A stretch of 64,000 bases of DNA from Siphlonurus alternatus (GCA_949825025.1 OX463781.1:49860317-49924316); one strand, 5' to 3'; positions 1 to 11,897 are shown, counted from the first letter of the stretch. Notes: a model not told the origin generated them from the letters alone. Made by a program: numbers and translations.

Positions 1-401
1 TTAAATTACTGTGGAAGGATTTCATGGGCTCCTTCAGTGAGCCCCTTGAATAAGTTAAAGGATAGTGAGTTAAATTGTTAACCTCTTTGTTTCTTTTCAT
101 TTTTTTTTTTTTTTTTTTCTTTATCTTTAACTCTTGTGCTATTTATTTCAGGTCTTCAATTAACGATAGAAATAGTAAAAAAAAAAAAAAAAAAAATAGC
201 TGTGGCTCTTCTGGTCTTGACCAATATTTAAAAACATAGTGTGCAATAATTAAATTGGTTATAATATGCTGCAATGATCAACAATCGTTTGTAGTGTGCA
301 ATCAATCTGTGCTTTATCCATTGATGGCCAAAACAATATGTTATGCAGTGTTTTTTTCTCATTGTAGGCATCAACAATAGCTCCTCTTCCAAACATGGAG
401 A
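1..401. other. AT-rich noncoding DNA
   Basis: Contains T- and A-homopolymer tracts near 98-119 and 177-196. I see no coding signal, splice-bounded exon or recognisable repeat. Confidence 0.6.
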
Positions 402-547
402 TAAAGCCTGTATTACGCGGTACAATTTTACATACTATTTTTCCTTACAAGAAAATTTCATCCATATGCAAACAAAAAAAGGAGTTGAAGTTTTCTTGTA
501 AGGAAAAATTGTATTCAATAATTAGGCAAATTGTATCGTGTAATGCC
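402..547. repeat. Short palindromic MITE-like element, family with 41178-41339
   Basis: The two halves are inverted copies: TAAAGCCTGTATTACGCGG on the left faces a right half ending TCGTGTAATGCC, with TTTTCCTTACAAGAAAAT and TTTTCTTGTAAGGAAAAA as inner arms. A better-preserved relative lies at 41178-41339 with ends TAAGCCGGTATTACACGAT. There is no coding capacity. A non-autonomous DNA transposon is the simplest reading; the superfamily is unknown. Confidence 0.65.
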
Positions 548-1097
548 ATTTTTTTTTTTTTTTTTTTTTTTTTAAAGTAAATAAAATCTTGTTTCACAAG
601 TCAATTATGTGATTTAAGTGTTAATGGTTAAAATATATGGTACCAATGAATTGGTTAAAGGTGCCAAACTTTTTTAGGCTGTCTTAGATTTTCCAAAGAT
701 ATCTTGTAATGGAATTCACAGTGTATTGGGAAGCTGTTAAACATATTCTAAATAACTAAAATACAAACTAATACCATAATTTCAATAATACCTCCAGGTC
801 AAAGGAGATATTTGAAGATCACTTTGCAAATGGCCAATTTGATAAAACAGTCGATATAATTTTTGTTTAAGGTAATTCAAAGCACATAATTATAAATTGT
901 TGAAAAGGTGATACCAAATTTAGCTATAAATTTCATGGCTTATAATGTGATAACACCTTTTTCATTCTTACATACTGTACAAGTTTTTTGCTTTAGAAAG
1001 CATGATAATTAAAATATTAATTATAATTATAATATAGTTATATTAATATAATTACAGTATAATACAGTTATAAAAATAGAATAGTTGCTCAAGATAG
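548..1097. other. AT-rich noncoding DNA
   Basis: Begins with a long T tract (548-573). No exon, RNA gene or repeat partner within this window was recognised. Confidence 0.55.
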
Positions 1098-1252
1098 TAG
1101 ACCTATTCGTAAACCCTGCTCGGTGTACTCTGAGCAAGTTTACGAACAAAAATCGTGACGTCATATGCACTGCACTCCCTACACCACCATCTGCGCTGGT
1201 GTAAGAAAATGGTGTAAAAGTGTACACCGAGCAGGGTTTACGAACAGGCCTA
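1098..1252. repeat. Palindromic MITE-like element with ~30-bp TIRs
   Basis: The left end TAGACCTATTCGTAAACCC is repeated inverted at the right end (GGGTTTACGAACAGGCCTA), and both arms extend through CTGCTCGGTGTAC. The ~90-bp interior is noncoding and contains TGACGTCA. The structure fits a short non-autonomous DNA transposon. Confidence 0.7.
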
Positions 1253-3758
1253 TTGTGTAACTTTTAGTTCTACTGTCTAAGCTTCCAAGGAATTGGCTTA
1301 CTAGTCTTCTGACGTTTATGAAATTTCTTGTGATAGAAATAGACACTAGTGGGAGGTATTGGAGTTTCCAATTCATTTTTTAATGTAGCTATGTGGTGAG
1401 GGTATCATGGGTCCACATTTCCCCCATTCTCTTCTTATTTGTGACAACTCTTTCCCCCTTTGATCCCCCCCCCCCCCCCCCCCCCCCCGGGCTTTTCCCT
1501 TTTCCACTTATGGGTAAGCAATGATGGATAGACTTTCTCCTATATTTGAGTCTCCCAATCATGCTCCCATTCACAACTTTGTGTAGCGTGTTTCCCTACC
1601 TTTAGAATAGAATTATTTTTTATTTGTTTATTACAGTCATTGGCCAACAAAAAAAAGTCAAGTTGATGGTGAACCACTATCACATTTCCGTCTTAAAATT
1701 TTGTTTAAAAAATCAATTTTTTTTTTTTTTTTTTTTTAGGTATGTATTCAGCATTGAAGAGTAGCATTTCAGTTTAAATGGGTACTGTACCTGGTCAAAT
1801 TGGCACATTTTCAAGCTAGCAAATTAACTGTTTAAATATCCTGATTTTTTGTGCGTATTTTCACTTCTCACACCAATCCTTCATTTTTATTTTCATATTA
1901 TTTATTATTTAACACGTCAGGAAGAAAATAATATTTTTCAAATTCTTTATCTTCTTATTTTTAAAATATTACAGGGAAACTTTTTGATATCAGAACGGTC
2001 AAACATTTCTTTTTTTGCTGTCAGTATGTATGGGTTTATTATTGTTTACATTAAGGGGGAGCAATATTAATAATATAATACATTATTGAGAAGGTTATTA
2101 AGGCCTGTGCATTTGAGGAGTGCTATTCAAATAGTTTGCACCACTGCAGCCCTCTTGTTCAAGGTTTAGTGCAGATTCTTCTTATAGTCTTACTTTGTTT
2201 ACTTATCTTTATTTTTTGTCAAGCACATTTTACGTCTGGCAATATTATTTGTTTTATTGTTAGCTGCAGTGTTGTGAAATTTAACCTTGCAAAATTTTAA
2301 ACCTACAGTAGAACTAAAATTAATAACTACGGTGTGTAGTGAAGAACACTGATTTAAATTAATTACAGTGTCTAGTAAATTAAATATATATATATATATA
2401 TATTTATTTATATTTATATATTATTTGTAATGTTGTGCATTTTATAATTTTTAATTGCAAAAAATAATATGGATAAGGTTTAACATTGCTTGTAAGTTGT
2501 TTAAATGAATTCACATTGAAATTATTGAAACGGAATTGAGTTAACTGCACCTTGATAAATACTGAACTTTTCTAAAATACATTTTTTAATTTCAGTTTTA
2601 ATCATTCCTATAGTGCAGCTTTCATAATATTCTTTAATTTTTAGAAGCTTTGTTGTATTTTGCATTCTAAGTTATTAATGTTAATACTTAACTACTGAAG
2701 GGGGGAAAAAAGTCATGCCAGCCTAGAAAAATGGCTACTCTTGGTTGAAGTTGAGCGTTTTGCTTGCACTCAGTTGTACATTTATAGGCACTTCATAAAA
2801 ATAAACACACCAATTGTTACTAGCTATAGTATTTTTGTTGTTGTTGATATTACGGTCTGTGTCAAAAATAAAAATGCGCTAGATCTTTATCATATTGTAA
2901 CTTTGTTGCTATTGTTCTGTTATATCTCTTTAAAATTATGTTTATTTATGTATGTATTACAATGGTATGAAAATGCACAAAAGAACAAAAGAAGGGTTCA
3001 TGTTAAGAATACAAAAGAAAACTAAGTACCGTATTAAAACTTGCATTCTCTCCCCCTCCCCTCCTCTTCTTGCTCTTCCTATGTTATGCCTTTCCATTTA
3101 CTAATTGATACATGTAGGAAGTACAGAACTCTGTAATATGTGAATGATTCGTCATTTTTAGATCATAAAAGGAATGAATCATTCCAAAATACATAGTATG
3201 TGTTGGATAAAATGCATTGTTAAAGGACATGAGGTTTTTGTAATGCTGTGTTTAATTCAATAGTTTTGGAAATGATTGGGCTAAAAAAAAAAAAAAAAAC
3301 TGTTAAATATTGAATGGTCCATTATTGTTTTTTTAGAAAAGCTTTTATTAATTCAATCACTGAAATATCTCTAGAAATGTCATGCATTGCTGGAGAGAAT
3401 CAAGAAACAATGACTGATTATTTCATTAAATAATTTGTCTGGAAGTAATTTAACATCTTTAAAGAGATGCATTATGTTTAAGAAAAATTTTATTACTCAT
3501 GTGATTAAAAGAGGTGAAAGGCTTCAGCTAAATAATATTCAATTATCAAAGAAAATTATCCATTAAAGTTGTGATACATTATTTATAGAAAAAAACATAA
3601 ATAACCAATAAGGCCTTACTGATCAAAACAGCTGTATATTCTATTAAGGCATTTTACATTGTCGAGATGCTTCGTCAGTTGTAAGTAGAGGTTCACTCAT
3701 TATTTATAAATCATATCCAACTTATCATTACATGACACAAAAACGTCACCACCCTCTA
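1253..3758. other. AT-rich noncoding DNA with simple tracts
   Basis: Holds a run of 24 C residues at 1465-1488, T-rich tracts and a short (AT)n at about 2384-2402. Open frames here are short and low-complexity. Around 3640-3700 the minus strand contains CTGACGAAGCATCTC, a possible decayed relative of the Penelope ribozyme region discussed under findings. Confidence 0.5.
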
Positions 3759-3838
3759 GGAGTTCCGTGCGGTTGACGTTCAAAAACAGCACTGAGAAGT
3801 GGGACAAAACGTCAACCGTTGGGACTTGCTGGAACTCC
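3759..3838. repeat. Inverted repeat (fold-back)
   Basis: GGAGTTCC and GGTTGACGTT on the left are mirrored by AACGTCAACC and GGAACTCC on the right, around a ~35-nt loop. It is short and noncoding. It may be the remnant of a fold-back transposon. Confidence 0.5.
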
Positions 3839-6068
3839 CAGAAGCAATAAGAGTCAAAATGAATTTTATAAAATCAGTAAAAATAAAAAAGCTGAAGCCC
3901 TTCCCCTCCTTTTAATATTATTGAAAATTTTGGATTTAGGAATTTAATAATTGTAAATAACGCAATTTCCTTCTTCTTGAAATTTTCATTTAAAATCATA
4001 AACTTGCATTTCCTATCTCTATTAGTTACTCTAGGTTTGGCTAAAATTTAACTATCCAGATATGGCATGGATGTGAGAAAAGACAAAATGTCATCTTCTA
4101 TGCCTTGAGATTTTCCGTGATTAATCACATTTTGTTTTAAAAATATTGTTTTTGTTGTCTGTGTTCAAATGTTCCTTCTCTCAAATAATGAACTACTAGT
4201 CACTTTGAAGAAAGAGACTGGAGTAAATTTTGTGATTTGAATTAATTTGAAAATCGCGAGCAAACCTTGTTACATATATAAATTTCAAAGTGTAAGTTTG
4301 AAGGTTAAGAAAGAAAGTGTTTAAACTATGAGCGGACAGAATTACTTCCAATTTTCCAATCCATTTGTTTCCCATTGCCGTGTGCCTTTTTTTCACTCCT
4401 GCTCCTATGCTCTCAAATCTCTCTTGTTTGGATGCAAAAGTAAAACCCAAGCAGACAACTGTATAGATTACGATTCAAACAGTACGAACCTGTTCAGCTT
4501 GACAGCATTTCCACGTTAGACTTCAATCATCAATGTGGCTGGAAACAAGTCATTAAAATGAAAGAAAGGAAAATAAGAATAGACAGCCGCTCCATCTAAA
4601 TCACCACCGTTACATTTTTTTTTTTTTTAATGCTCAGCTTCTTTTTTAATTTTTTTCTCCACTGAAACTGATTTCTTATTGAAGTAAGTTCTTAACATAA
4701 AATTTTATTCCCCAAAAACATATCTTGAAAATAAAATTTATTATATTATATTAAGATTATGTAAAAGAAAGAAATTAAATATCTTATTCAGCCCTGTGAA
4801 GTGATGTGATTTTATTTTGTCACGGTGGATGAGCGGAGAGCAGTGAGGTGGTTGTTTGCTGCTGGCTGCTAGAATTAGAGTCGGCTAAGGTTGTAGCTCA
4901 TGCAATCAAACAAGTCGGAGAGCTCATTTTTTTTATATGTATATAAGAGAGACACGGCACTCACTCATGACTCACTGTTCTTCGGCTCTACCCACTTTCA
5001 TCCCCTCTTCCTCATGATATATTTAAAATTTGAATATATTGTCTTTCTTGTCCTCTTTACAGCAAAGCAGTTTTCAATTTTTTGAGGGGATGTTAAATTT
5101 AAAATAGACCAAAAAGGATTACGGTCTAGTGAATTTTAGATTCTGTTTAGCGTTGTACTTCAGCTGTTTCATCTTAACATTATAAGCAGTTCATTATCTC
5201 CTTAAGCTTATAAAACATTGTGTAGTTCATATACCTATGATAATCTATATAGTGTTGAATACAAAATTCTTTATTCCATAAAGCCGTTAAAGATTTTAGA
5301 AGCCAAAATTTTGTCTGAAAGAAAATCATTAAAAGATTAACCTTTACTTTTATACTTCTTGGCTAGCAGTCTTTTTAGCCATAAGCCTCAAGGCAAATGA
5401 AATATATAAAATCTTGGATTTTTTTTTTTTTTTTTTTTTTTTTTGCATCTGATTGACTTAAGAAGGTTTTCTAATATTTTTAAAGTGTAGATTAATTAAT
5501 TGTTACACTTGCTATTTTGTTCTTTATATGAAACGAAAGCTTCTTGGATTCACAATGCTAATTATCAAAACTTATATTATGAGCATACAAGGAAAACTTG
5601 TAGCTCTAATTACACTGTAAAACCTATAATATTTTATTCAATTTTATGTAACAGCATTCAAGCAAATAATTAATTATCTTTAATTAAATTATTTGCCTGT
5701 CACCATAAATTTCTTAACCAACTATTTATCTGTAACTTATAAGTTACTTACAAGTTTTGTGTGTAAAAGTTTTACTTTTATGAGAACATTGAGAAGTATT
5801 TGAAACTTACAATGCCAACGTCTTTTGAATGATTGTCAAAAAGTGCCAAGAATATTCACTATTGGAATTTTCACTAGGTTACAAATAGCAGCTGGAGTCG
5901 CATTTTATTGCAGTTGAAAAATATTAATGCCAGATTTTTTTTACATCTCTTCCCATTGGCTGCAGTATTTATAAGTAAGGTTAAGGTATAAAAGACCTCA
6001 CTTGCGTAAGAGACTGAGTAGCGACCGGTAGTTCACTCACCGGCAATGCTGCCTTTTTATCGCGGCAG
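3839..6068. other. AT-rich noncoding DNA, probably intronic or intergenic
   Basis: There are several T homopolymers (for example 5419-5444) and scattered short open frames without recognisable protein similarity. It may be intron of the DPF gene whose last exons lie downstream, but no exon links can be shown. Confidence 0.45.
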
Positions 6069-6137
6069 GTGGACTCTGAAGAGACAGCAGTGCAAGTTGA
6101 GACTGACCCACACCTGCCCAGTCCTTTTTACCTTAAG
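6069..6137 (+). CDS. Candidate 23-codon exon (unassigned)
   Basis: A locally GC-rich segment preceded by a T-containing tract and GCGGCAG, and followed by AAG|GTGATT. It reads VDSEETAVQVETDPHLPSPF plus three residues, in phase 0 at both ends. It lies about 2.8 kb upstream of the first recognised DPF exon on the same strand. It could therefore be an acidic-linker exon of that gene, which is pure inference: I do not recognise the peptide. The frame stays open through the donor to a TAA at about 6156, so chance cannot be excluded. Confidence 0.22.
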
Positions 6138-6221
6138 GTGATTGGGCTAACTGACTAAATGTGGCAACACTGGCTTCATATTAATCTTTCAACGCAGCTC
6201 CGCAGAGTAATTTATGCTAGA

Positions 6222-6565
6222 GCTAAATACTTCTCTGTAACGATTTTAACCTCAGTTACTTCGGAATCAAAAGATATTTCTGTCAAATGAAATGAATTTT
6301 AAAACTTTGAGAATGTTCTAAAATTTAATTACCCATGGTTTAGGCAAATTTAAGGGGTAGTTTTCTCACAACAGTTTCATTTCTAGTTCCCATCCATAAA
6401 ACTCCATGTTAAAATTCTACCATAAATCTCATTAATATATTATATATGATAGACCCACTTAAAAAATTTTATGCCACCTACTGACGGCAAGTCTAATTAA
6501 GTCCACTACAAGTCTTGTTGAATTCAAGGGGGGTCGATTCTGAGATCTCGATCAACTGTGAGATT
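6222..6565 (+). repeat. Dispersed repeat family R1, copy 1
   Basis: Shares long imperfect similarity with 53018-53352 (same orientation) and 44745-44945 (opposite orientation). Matching landmarks are the CAGTTAC segment, the AATGTTCTAAAA segment, the TTTCCATCCATAA-like segment, CAAGTCTTGTTG and GAGATTCATCCTTAA. It is noncoding. The family type is unknown. Confidence 0.6.
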
Positions 6566-6741
6566 CATCCTTAAACCATACATGTTTAATAAGCTAAGTG
6601 GTGCACTAAGGCAACTAATTGGTACTACTGTAATCAGCTAGCTAGCTCCAACACAAAAATTACTCTGAGGTGTTGAAAGATTAACATGGAGATGATGTTG
6701 CCACCCACCATCGCTACACCCAATCAACTTAACTGTAAATG

Positions 6742-8536
6742 CAGTGGTGAAAGTAAGCCGGTGCGCGCCAGTGCGCCGCACTGGTAAGACATTTGACGCC
6801 AGTGCGGTGCACTGGTAAGACACTGATTGAAATTTATTAAAAATAATCAATAATTTTTAATAAAATTAATAAAATTTTCAAAATCAGAGAAGTTACTTTG
6901 TAAAACATTAATCATGCTCAAATAATGAATGACAATTTTCTTATACTTCGTACTTTTGTCTCACGAAATTTAATTTACTCTTTAATTCTTTTGAGTTAAA
7001 AAGCTCCTAAAAGGAAAAAAATTAAAATCATGACTATTTGCATACTATCAACTATTTATTAGCTATGTCAAGCTGATAATTTTTTTTTTTTTTTTTTATG
7101 GAAATAGTTTTTAATATTTTTCTAAATTTATTTAAATTTCTGTAGGCTTACTGGGTTGACTATTTTATCTTCGATTTTTATAAAGAGATAGATATTTACT
7201 ATACCCTGTAGTATTTTCTTTCAATATAATTATATTTATTTTATTTTTTAATTCTTAAATGACTAATAAAATTAATTAAAATAGATTCAAAACAACTTTT
7301 GCTGATGATGTGTTATATATACTACACTACGAATTTTATTACATTTTTTTTTTCTGTCTCATTTATTGTACAAAATTTAGCGTTATATATACTACACTAC
7401 GAATTTTATTACATTTTTTTTTTCTGTCTCATTTACTGTACAAAATTAACACATTTTTATTCAAATTAATTTTTGACTACAATTATAAGTCAGGAGGCAG
7501 AGGGGGAGTGCCTCCTCTGGCCCACATACCCACCGGGGTTTAGAGGGTTCATTTACGCAAGGAGTTTAAAAAAAATAGGGCAAAGGATTCGGGATCGTAG
7601 AAAATCAATCGCAGTCAGTGCTAGGTTAATAAAATTAAGTCTTCGTCTAAAAAAATTCTTCATAGTAATGAACTTTTTAGAAAAGCAAACAAAAAGTTTT
7701 ATTCTCATTTTTTTTTTTTTTTTAATGAGTTTGTAAAAAATAAGTGTAACAAAAATTTAGTCACATGCATATGTTACTCATGCAAGCATTGCTAGAAGAG
7801 AGTAGATAGAAAAATGTAGCCGCTATTAGGGCCGAGATGGCTGCATGTTTGGACCATATTTAATATGGCTAGATTTTAATTCCTATCGATGACAAAGCGG
7901 AGCAATAATTGCTACAAGATCTAGAGTAAATAAAAATTAATTACCAAAACAAATATAAACATTACAATTTATAATTATAAAAAGAATTCTCTCGCGTTTT
8001 TTTTTTAAAGTTTTGTTCAAATAATTTTTTTGAGACATATTCAAAATATTAATTTAAATTTTAAATATTTGAAAATGTAATATTTGACGTATTTGATTAA
8101 ATTATAAAGCATTTCAAATCGTAAGAGTATTTTTATTATATTAATACTACTGTTATATGATCAATGAAGATCGAAGTGCTTTCAATTTAAATCACTAGGG
8201 ATTTTCTTTCGTATTAAATTTTTTAAAAGCTATAGCTATAATATTTTTAAATATTTTTTTATATGAATTTAATGTGATCGAGAATCAATCAATCACTCAT
8301 TGCATTTTTTTTTTTTTTTTTCACAAAGTGTGGATAATATTATTTAATTTTACTCAAAATGAAGATATGCATTCAAAATTCAAATATTATAAATGAATTT
8401 TAAAACCACTTTTTAATATAAAAAAATTAAGCCACGCCCCTTTTTCCCAAAAAATCACGTCTCCGGCGGGGTTTTTGGCCCTTCAGGCCTCTATCTGAAG
8501 CGCACTGGTAAGAGATTGAAACTACTTTCACCACTG
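6742..8536. mobile_element. Non-autonomous hAT-type DNA transposon
   Basis: The 1,795-bp element is bounded by the perfect 14-bp inverted repeats CAGTGGTGAAAGTA and TACTTTCACCACTG. It is flanked by the direct 8-bp duplication TGTAAATG (6734-6741 and 8537-8544). An 8-bp duplication with CAGTGG-type ends is the hallmark of the hAT superfamily. Subterminal boxes GCACTGGTAAGA occur twice on the left and once on the right. No transposase frame is present: the longest open frames are low-complexity or arise from an internal 70-bp tandem duplication. It is therefore non-autonomous and would depend on a hAT transposase elsewhere. The interior is AT-rich with T tracts and no host exon. Confidence 0.85.
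7312..7448. repeat. 70-bp direct tandem duplication inside the hAT element
   Basis: Two consecutive units (7312-7381 and 7382-7448), each beginning GTTATATATACTACACTACG and ending in TGTACAAAATT, differ by about one base. The near-identity points to a recent slippage or unequal-exchange duplication. Confidence 0.85.
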
Positions 8537-8544
8537 TGTAAATG

Positions 8545-8939
8545 GTATGCACTGCACAGCAAGTAATTTACTACATAAGCCTGATTAAATGTGAGGCAAC
8601 TGCAGCATATTATAATATTTAAATTATTTAATTATGAGGACCAAAATAAGCTCTGCTATCCTAACACTATGCAGTAAAATCATTATTATAGCTTTAAATT
8701 TAAACATAAAAGTATGTCTTAGCTCTGTCCATTTTGTATTTAAGAGTAATTTTCTTGTAGTTATCTGAGACAGCATGTATGCGCTAACTATAATAATTGA
8801 GAGATTTTGTATGTTATATTTTCCCCAACAAAAGAAGCACAATACAAGATCTGAGAGAGGTTATCAACTACAGCTGAAATAGTTTCTAATAATTGTTCGA
8901 AAAGCAAGTGTCACTAAATAACTGGCTGGGTGGTTGCAG
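8545..8939 (+). other. Intron sequence upstream of DPF exon
   Basis: AT-rich and noncoding. It ends in the acceptor GGTTGCAG immediately before the PHD-encoding exon. No other feature was recognised. Confidence 0.6.
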
Positions 8940-9052
8940 GTCACCCGTCTTGCTTGCAGTTCACAGACAACATGATCATCTCCGTGCGGAAGTACCGCTG
9001 GCAGTGCATCGAGTGCAAGTGCTGCTCCATTTGCGGCAATTCTGACAATGAC
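8940..9052 (+). CDS. DPF: DPF/d4 family protein, penultimate coding exon (PHD1-PHD2 junction)
   Basis: The exon opens in phase 1 after GCAG and completes a Gly codon. It then encodes [20 protein letters not shown] followed by [17 protein letters not shown], and ends in phase 0 at GAC|GTAAGT. This is the end of the first and start of the second zinc-binding PHD finger of DPF (Requiem/d4, BAF45) proteins, with the [17 protein letters not shown] and CxxC signatures intact. In characterised animals the tandem PHD fingers bind acylated and unmodified histone H3 tails, and the protein is a subunit of BAF-type SWI/SNF nuclear remodelling complexes. The upstream exons (N-terminal domain, C2H2 finger, first half of PHD1) are not recognised here and presumably lie before the window. 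Family assignment is secure; which paralogue is not. Confidence 0.93.
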
Positions 9053-9525
9053 GTAAGTGATCGGGACGTTATTATTAAGTATTGTTGGATCTTTGATACA
9101 TTCTTGTTATTATGCTAGAAATGCATGTTAAGCAATTGGCTTCCTGTAACCGGAAGTTTGGCCAATGTGAAGTTGCATCAGTAATTTATTAATATTATAA
9201 TAGACTGGGATGTTAATTTTTTTTAGTTTTGTTCTTCCAAAGACATTAGCATTCAATGTCTGCGAAAAAATTTGGAATTTTGTCTACAGTATTTTATATT
9301 TTGTTATTAAAAATGCCATGAATATACCTTAATTATAACTTTGCATATGCCATTGCCAATTTGATCATAACTCTTGCGCTGCACTATACCTAGAGCAACA
9401 GTTGCCTCCTTACCTATCCTTGTAACAAATTAATCCATTCACCTCATTTTCCAACCACCTATATCTAAATCTTTGAGTAGATAAAACTTCAGAAGAAAAT
9501 ACTCATGAAGGTGTGGTTGTTGCAG
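9053..9525 (+). other. DPF intron (473 bp)
   Basis: The canonical donor GTAAGT and acceptor TTGTTGCAG join two phase-0 ends, SDND|DQLLF, exactly continuing the PHD2 finger. No other feature is visible. Confidence 0.9.
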
Positions 9526-9654
9526 GACCAGCTGCTGTTCTGCGACGACTGCGACCGCGGCTACCACATGTACTGCCTCAGCCCACCACTCGCAACACCG
9601 CCAGAAGGCTCCTGGAGCTGTCTGCTGTGTCTCGACCAGTTCCACAAGAAGTGA
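9526..9654 (+). CDS. DPF: DPF/d4 family protein, terminal coding exon (PHD2)
   Basis: Encodes 42 residues plus [23 protein letters not shown], then [22 protein letters not shown]. It supplies the CxxC, the His-x-x-Cys (YHMYC) and the final WSCxLC zinc ligands of the second PHD finger. The chain stops six residues after the last Cys pair, as expected for the C-terminus of DPF proteins. All zinc ligands visible in the exon are conserved and there is no frameshift, so the host gene looks functional. The exon is in phase 0 with the upstream exon. Product: nuclear histone-reading subunit of a SWI/SNF-type complex, inferred from the family. Confidence 0.94.
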   Translation, partial: DQLLFCDDCDRGYHMYCLSPPLATPPEGSWSCLLCLDQFHKK

Positions 9655-9772
9655 AGCATCCAGACAGAGCAAACAGATTTCAATCTTCAAATTAATAACT
9701 GCATTTGTTGTCATAATGTTTCAATTTTTATTTATTATGTTTTTTTATAAATTCTCGCACTTTATTATTTAT

Positions 9773-9778
9773 AATAAA
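9773..9778 (+). promoter_or_regulatory. Candidate poly(A) signal of the DPF gene
   Basis: AATAAA lies about 120 nt after the DPF stop codon in AT-rich 3' UTR. Other AATAAA hexamers occur further downstream in this AT-rich DNA, so actual use is uncertain. Confidence 0.5.
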
Positions 9779-10380
9779 AATTAAGGTTATAGGAAAAATG
9801 CCCAAAAATACAGTTGGCTGTAACAAAGTTGATGGACAAACATTTGTTTTTTATAAAAAATACATTCTTAATTAGCACAATGTTTCATTGAAACAACAAA
9901 AATGTTTAAGTCTGTCGATCGTGTACTGAAATTTTTAAATACTGGAAAAGAGAAAAAATAGCCTAGAAAAATACGAACTCTATTGTTTGCGCATGCCACT
10001 AGTGAGGGGTCATTCTTTGTTTAGGAAATAATTGTGAATAACATGAAAAATATAGTGGATATTATAAGTCAAAATTTGAAGGAATGTTTTCAAAAAAACA
10101 AGTGGTTGGTTAGTTACCAATGGCGGAACTTGTTTTTCAACATTGTTCACAGTGCTCTCTGGGGCTCCTAATACCCAGTCTGCACGCCATGCAGACAGTT
10201 AAGTACCGTTTCTTAGCGGGGCACGTATGTTGTTTGCACAACATTCCGCGGTCTTAATCTTTAATATTTAATCTTATTAATCTTTAATCTTAAAAAACAA
10301 GTAAAATGGAATTAAACATAAATCAAATTCTATAATACAAAAATTCTTAATCTGCTGTTTTTTTTTTGTTTTTTTTTTAT
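9779..10380. other. Noncoding DNA downstream of DPF
   Basis: AT-rich with no recognised element. It could be extended 3' UTR or intergenic spacer. Confidence 0.5.
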
Positions 10381-10700
10381 CATTGAAAGGGTTGAAGCAT
10401 TGAGAGATGGCAGCGATGCATGTGTAAGATGCTAGTTCTATGCTTGGTAGAACTTTGTCTCTCAGACAACATGAGTGCGAGTATCGCACAACCGGAGCAT
10501 TCAAGTCTCCTATTACCGCCGTGCAGACGCCAGCCAGGCAGTGGAAAACTACTGGCAGCTAGCTGCATGTGGGAAATGCAACCTCAGCAGGGGGAGCGAG
10601 AAGAGCGAGCTGTGCCGCGCGCTCCCGCCTGCCCGCGAGAGAGGCATTCGTGGTTGGGCAGTCTGAGCTGTAGCCTGCTCTCCACACAGCATCTTATACT
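10381..10700. other. GC-richer island of unknown nature
   Basis: Base composition rises sharply over ~300 bp. Overlapping frames are open on both strands (102 codons on +, 62 on -), but none resembles a protein I know and no splice-bounded exon is convincing. It contains AGATGGCAG at 10405-10413. A decayed repeat or exapted transposon fragment is possible. Confidence 0.35.
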
Positions 10701-11897
10701 AGAGCACAATAATATTCATAATTACTAATACACATTCTCATATTTTATAAAGGGGTTTACTTTATTATAATCTTGTGCTTATAAATAAAAACCATAAAAC
10801 CCATACACGTACACCGAATTATTAATTGTGATAATTACTCCAGCAACCCATCGAACATATAAAGTAATAGGAAGGGCCTATTACACATGCAATGTATATA
10901 GGATTCTGTATTCTAAAGATCCTGAAAGCTCGCATATACCTCTTGGCCACTGATACTAGCTGGTCTAGTGTCCATTTGTTAGTTGAAGTGAAAACAAAAT
11001 TTTATTTACCTTTGTAATTTGATCTGAACGTAAATTTTTATATACTATAGCAGGAAAAATGTGATAATCTCCATTTTGATTTATTGCTGGAGTCAGTTGA
11101 GTCCCACATGACATTACCTCATGAATATAATGACGCCTATATATCTCTGCCGCCGTGTCATATCTTCAATGCATTTGAAAAATAGACAGGGACTTTACAT
11201 TTGTTAATTATTTATTTTTATTATTCTAGTGCCTTGATCCATGTGGTACGTAATAATGATTTTTTTTTTTTTTTTTTTTTACTTGTAATGAACTATTTTT
11301 GAGATGACATTTTCATGTTAATTCCCGAAAGTCCTATTTTAAACATGTTAAACAAAGATCCCTTGCCACCGGTGCCTGGTGAGCAAAATTTAGAACATGT
11401 CACGCAACAATCCAGCTACGTACACGACAAGTTTTTTTTTTTTTTTTTTTTAAAAAAACATTGTGCACAGAAGAGTCTCGAATCCTATATATGAATATAC
11501 AAACTTTTTTTTTTTTTTTTTACATTTAATTATATTCTTTTTTAGAACTATTGTTACTTTAACTTTTAACTAATACTTGTTACTAGCTTGGCATTGGTTA
11601 GCATTTATTTTTAACAGTGGAACTTTTGTTTCGAAAATGCTTAAAATTTAGACTGAAATTTTCTATTATGACATTATGACACAAATACAGAGAACATGCA
11701 AAATTAAAAAAATAATGTGGTGAAATAAAGTTAATGGTAAAAGTATCAGTGCATGAGAGTAGAATCAGGAAGATTTTTATTGCATTAAATTGTTTGTACT
11801 ATCTATGTCTTTAAATAAAAAAATGTATACAGTTAAGTCAAATGATCACATGCATGCACTGCAGATATGTTATTTTTTGCAAACATAATAATAACAC
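10701..11897. other. AT-rich noncoding DNA
   Basis: Several long T tracts (about 11261-11280, 11431-11450, 11504-11521). No coding or RNA feature was recognised. Confidence 0.55.

Noticed and set aside
9439..9714. Minus-strand 91-codon open frame
   Set aside because: Antisense shadow of the DPF terminal exon.
10381..10700. Protein-coding gene in the GC-richer island
   Set aside because: Overlapping frames on both strands with no recognisable motif and no paired splice sites.
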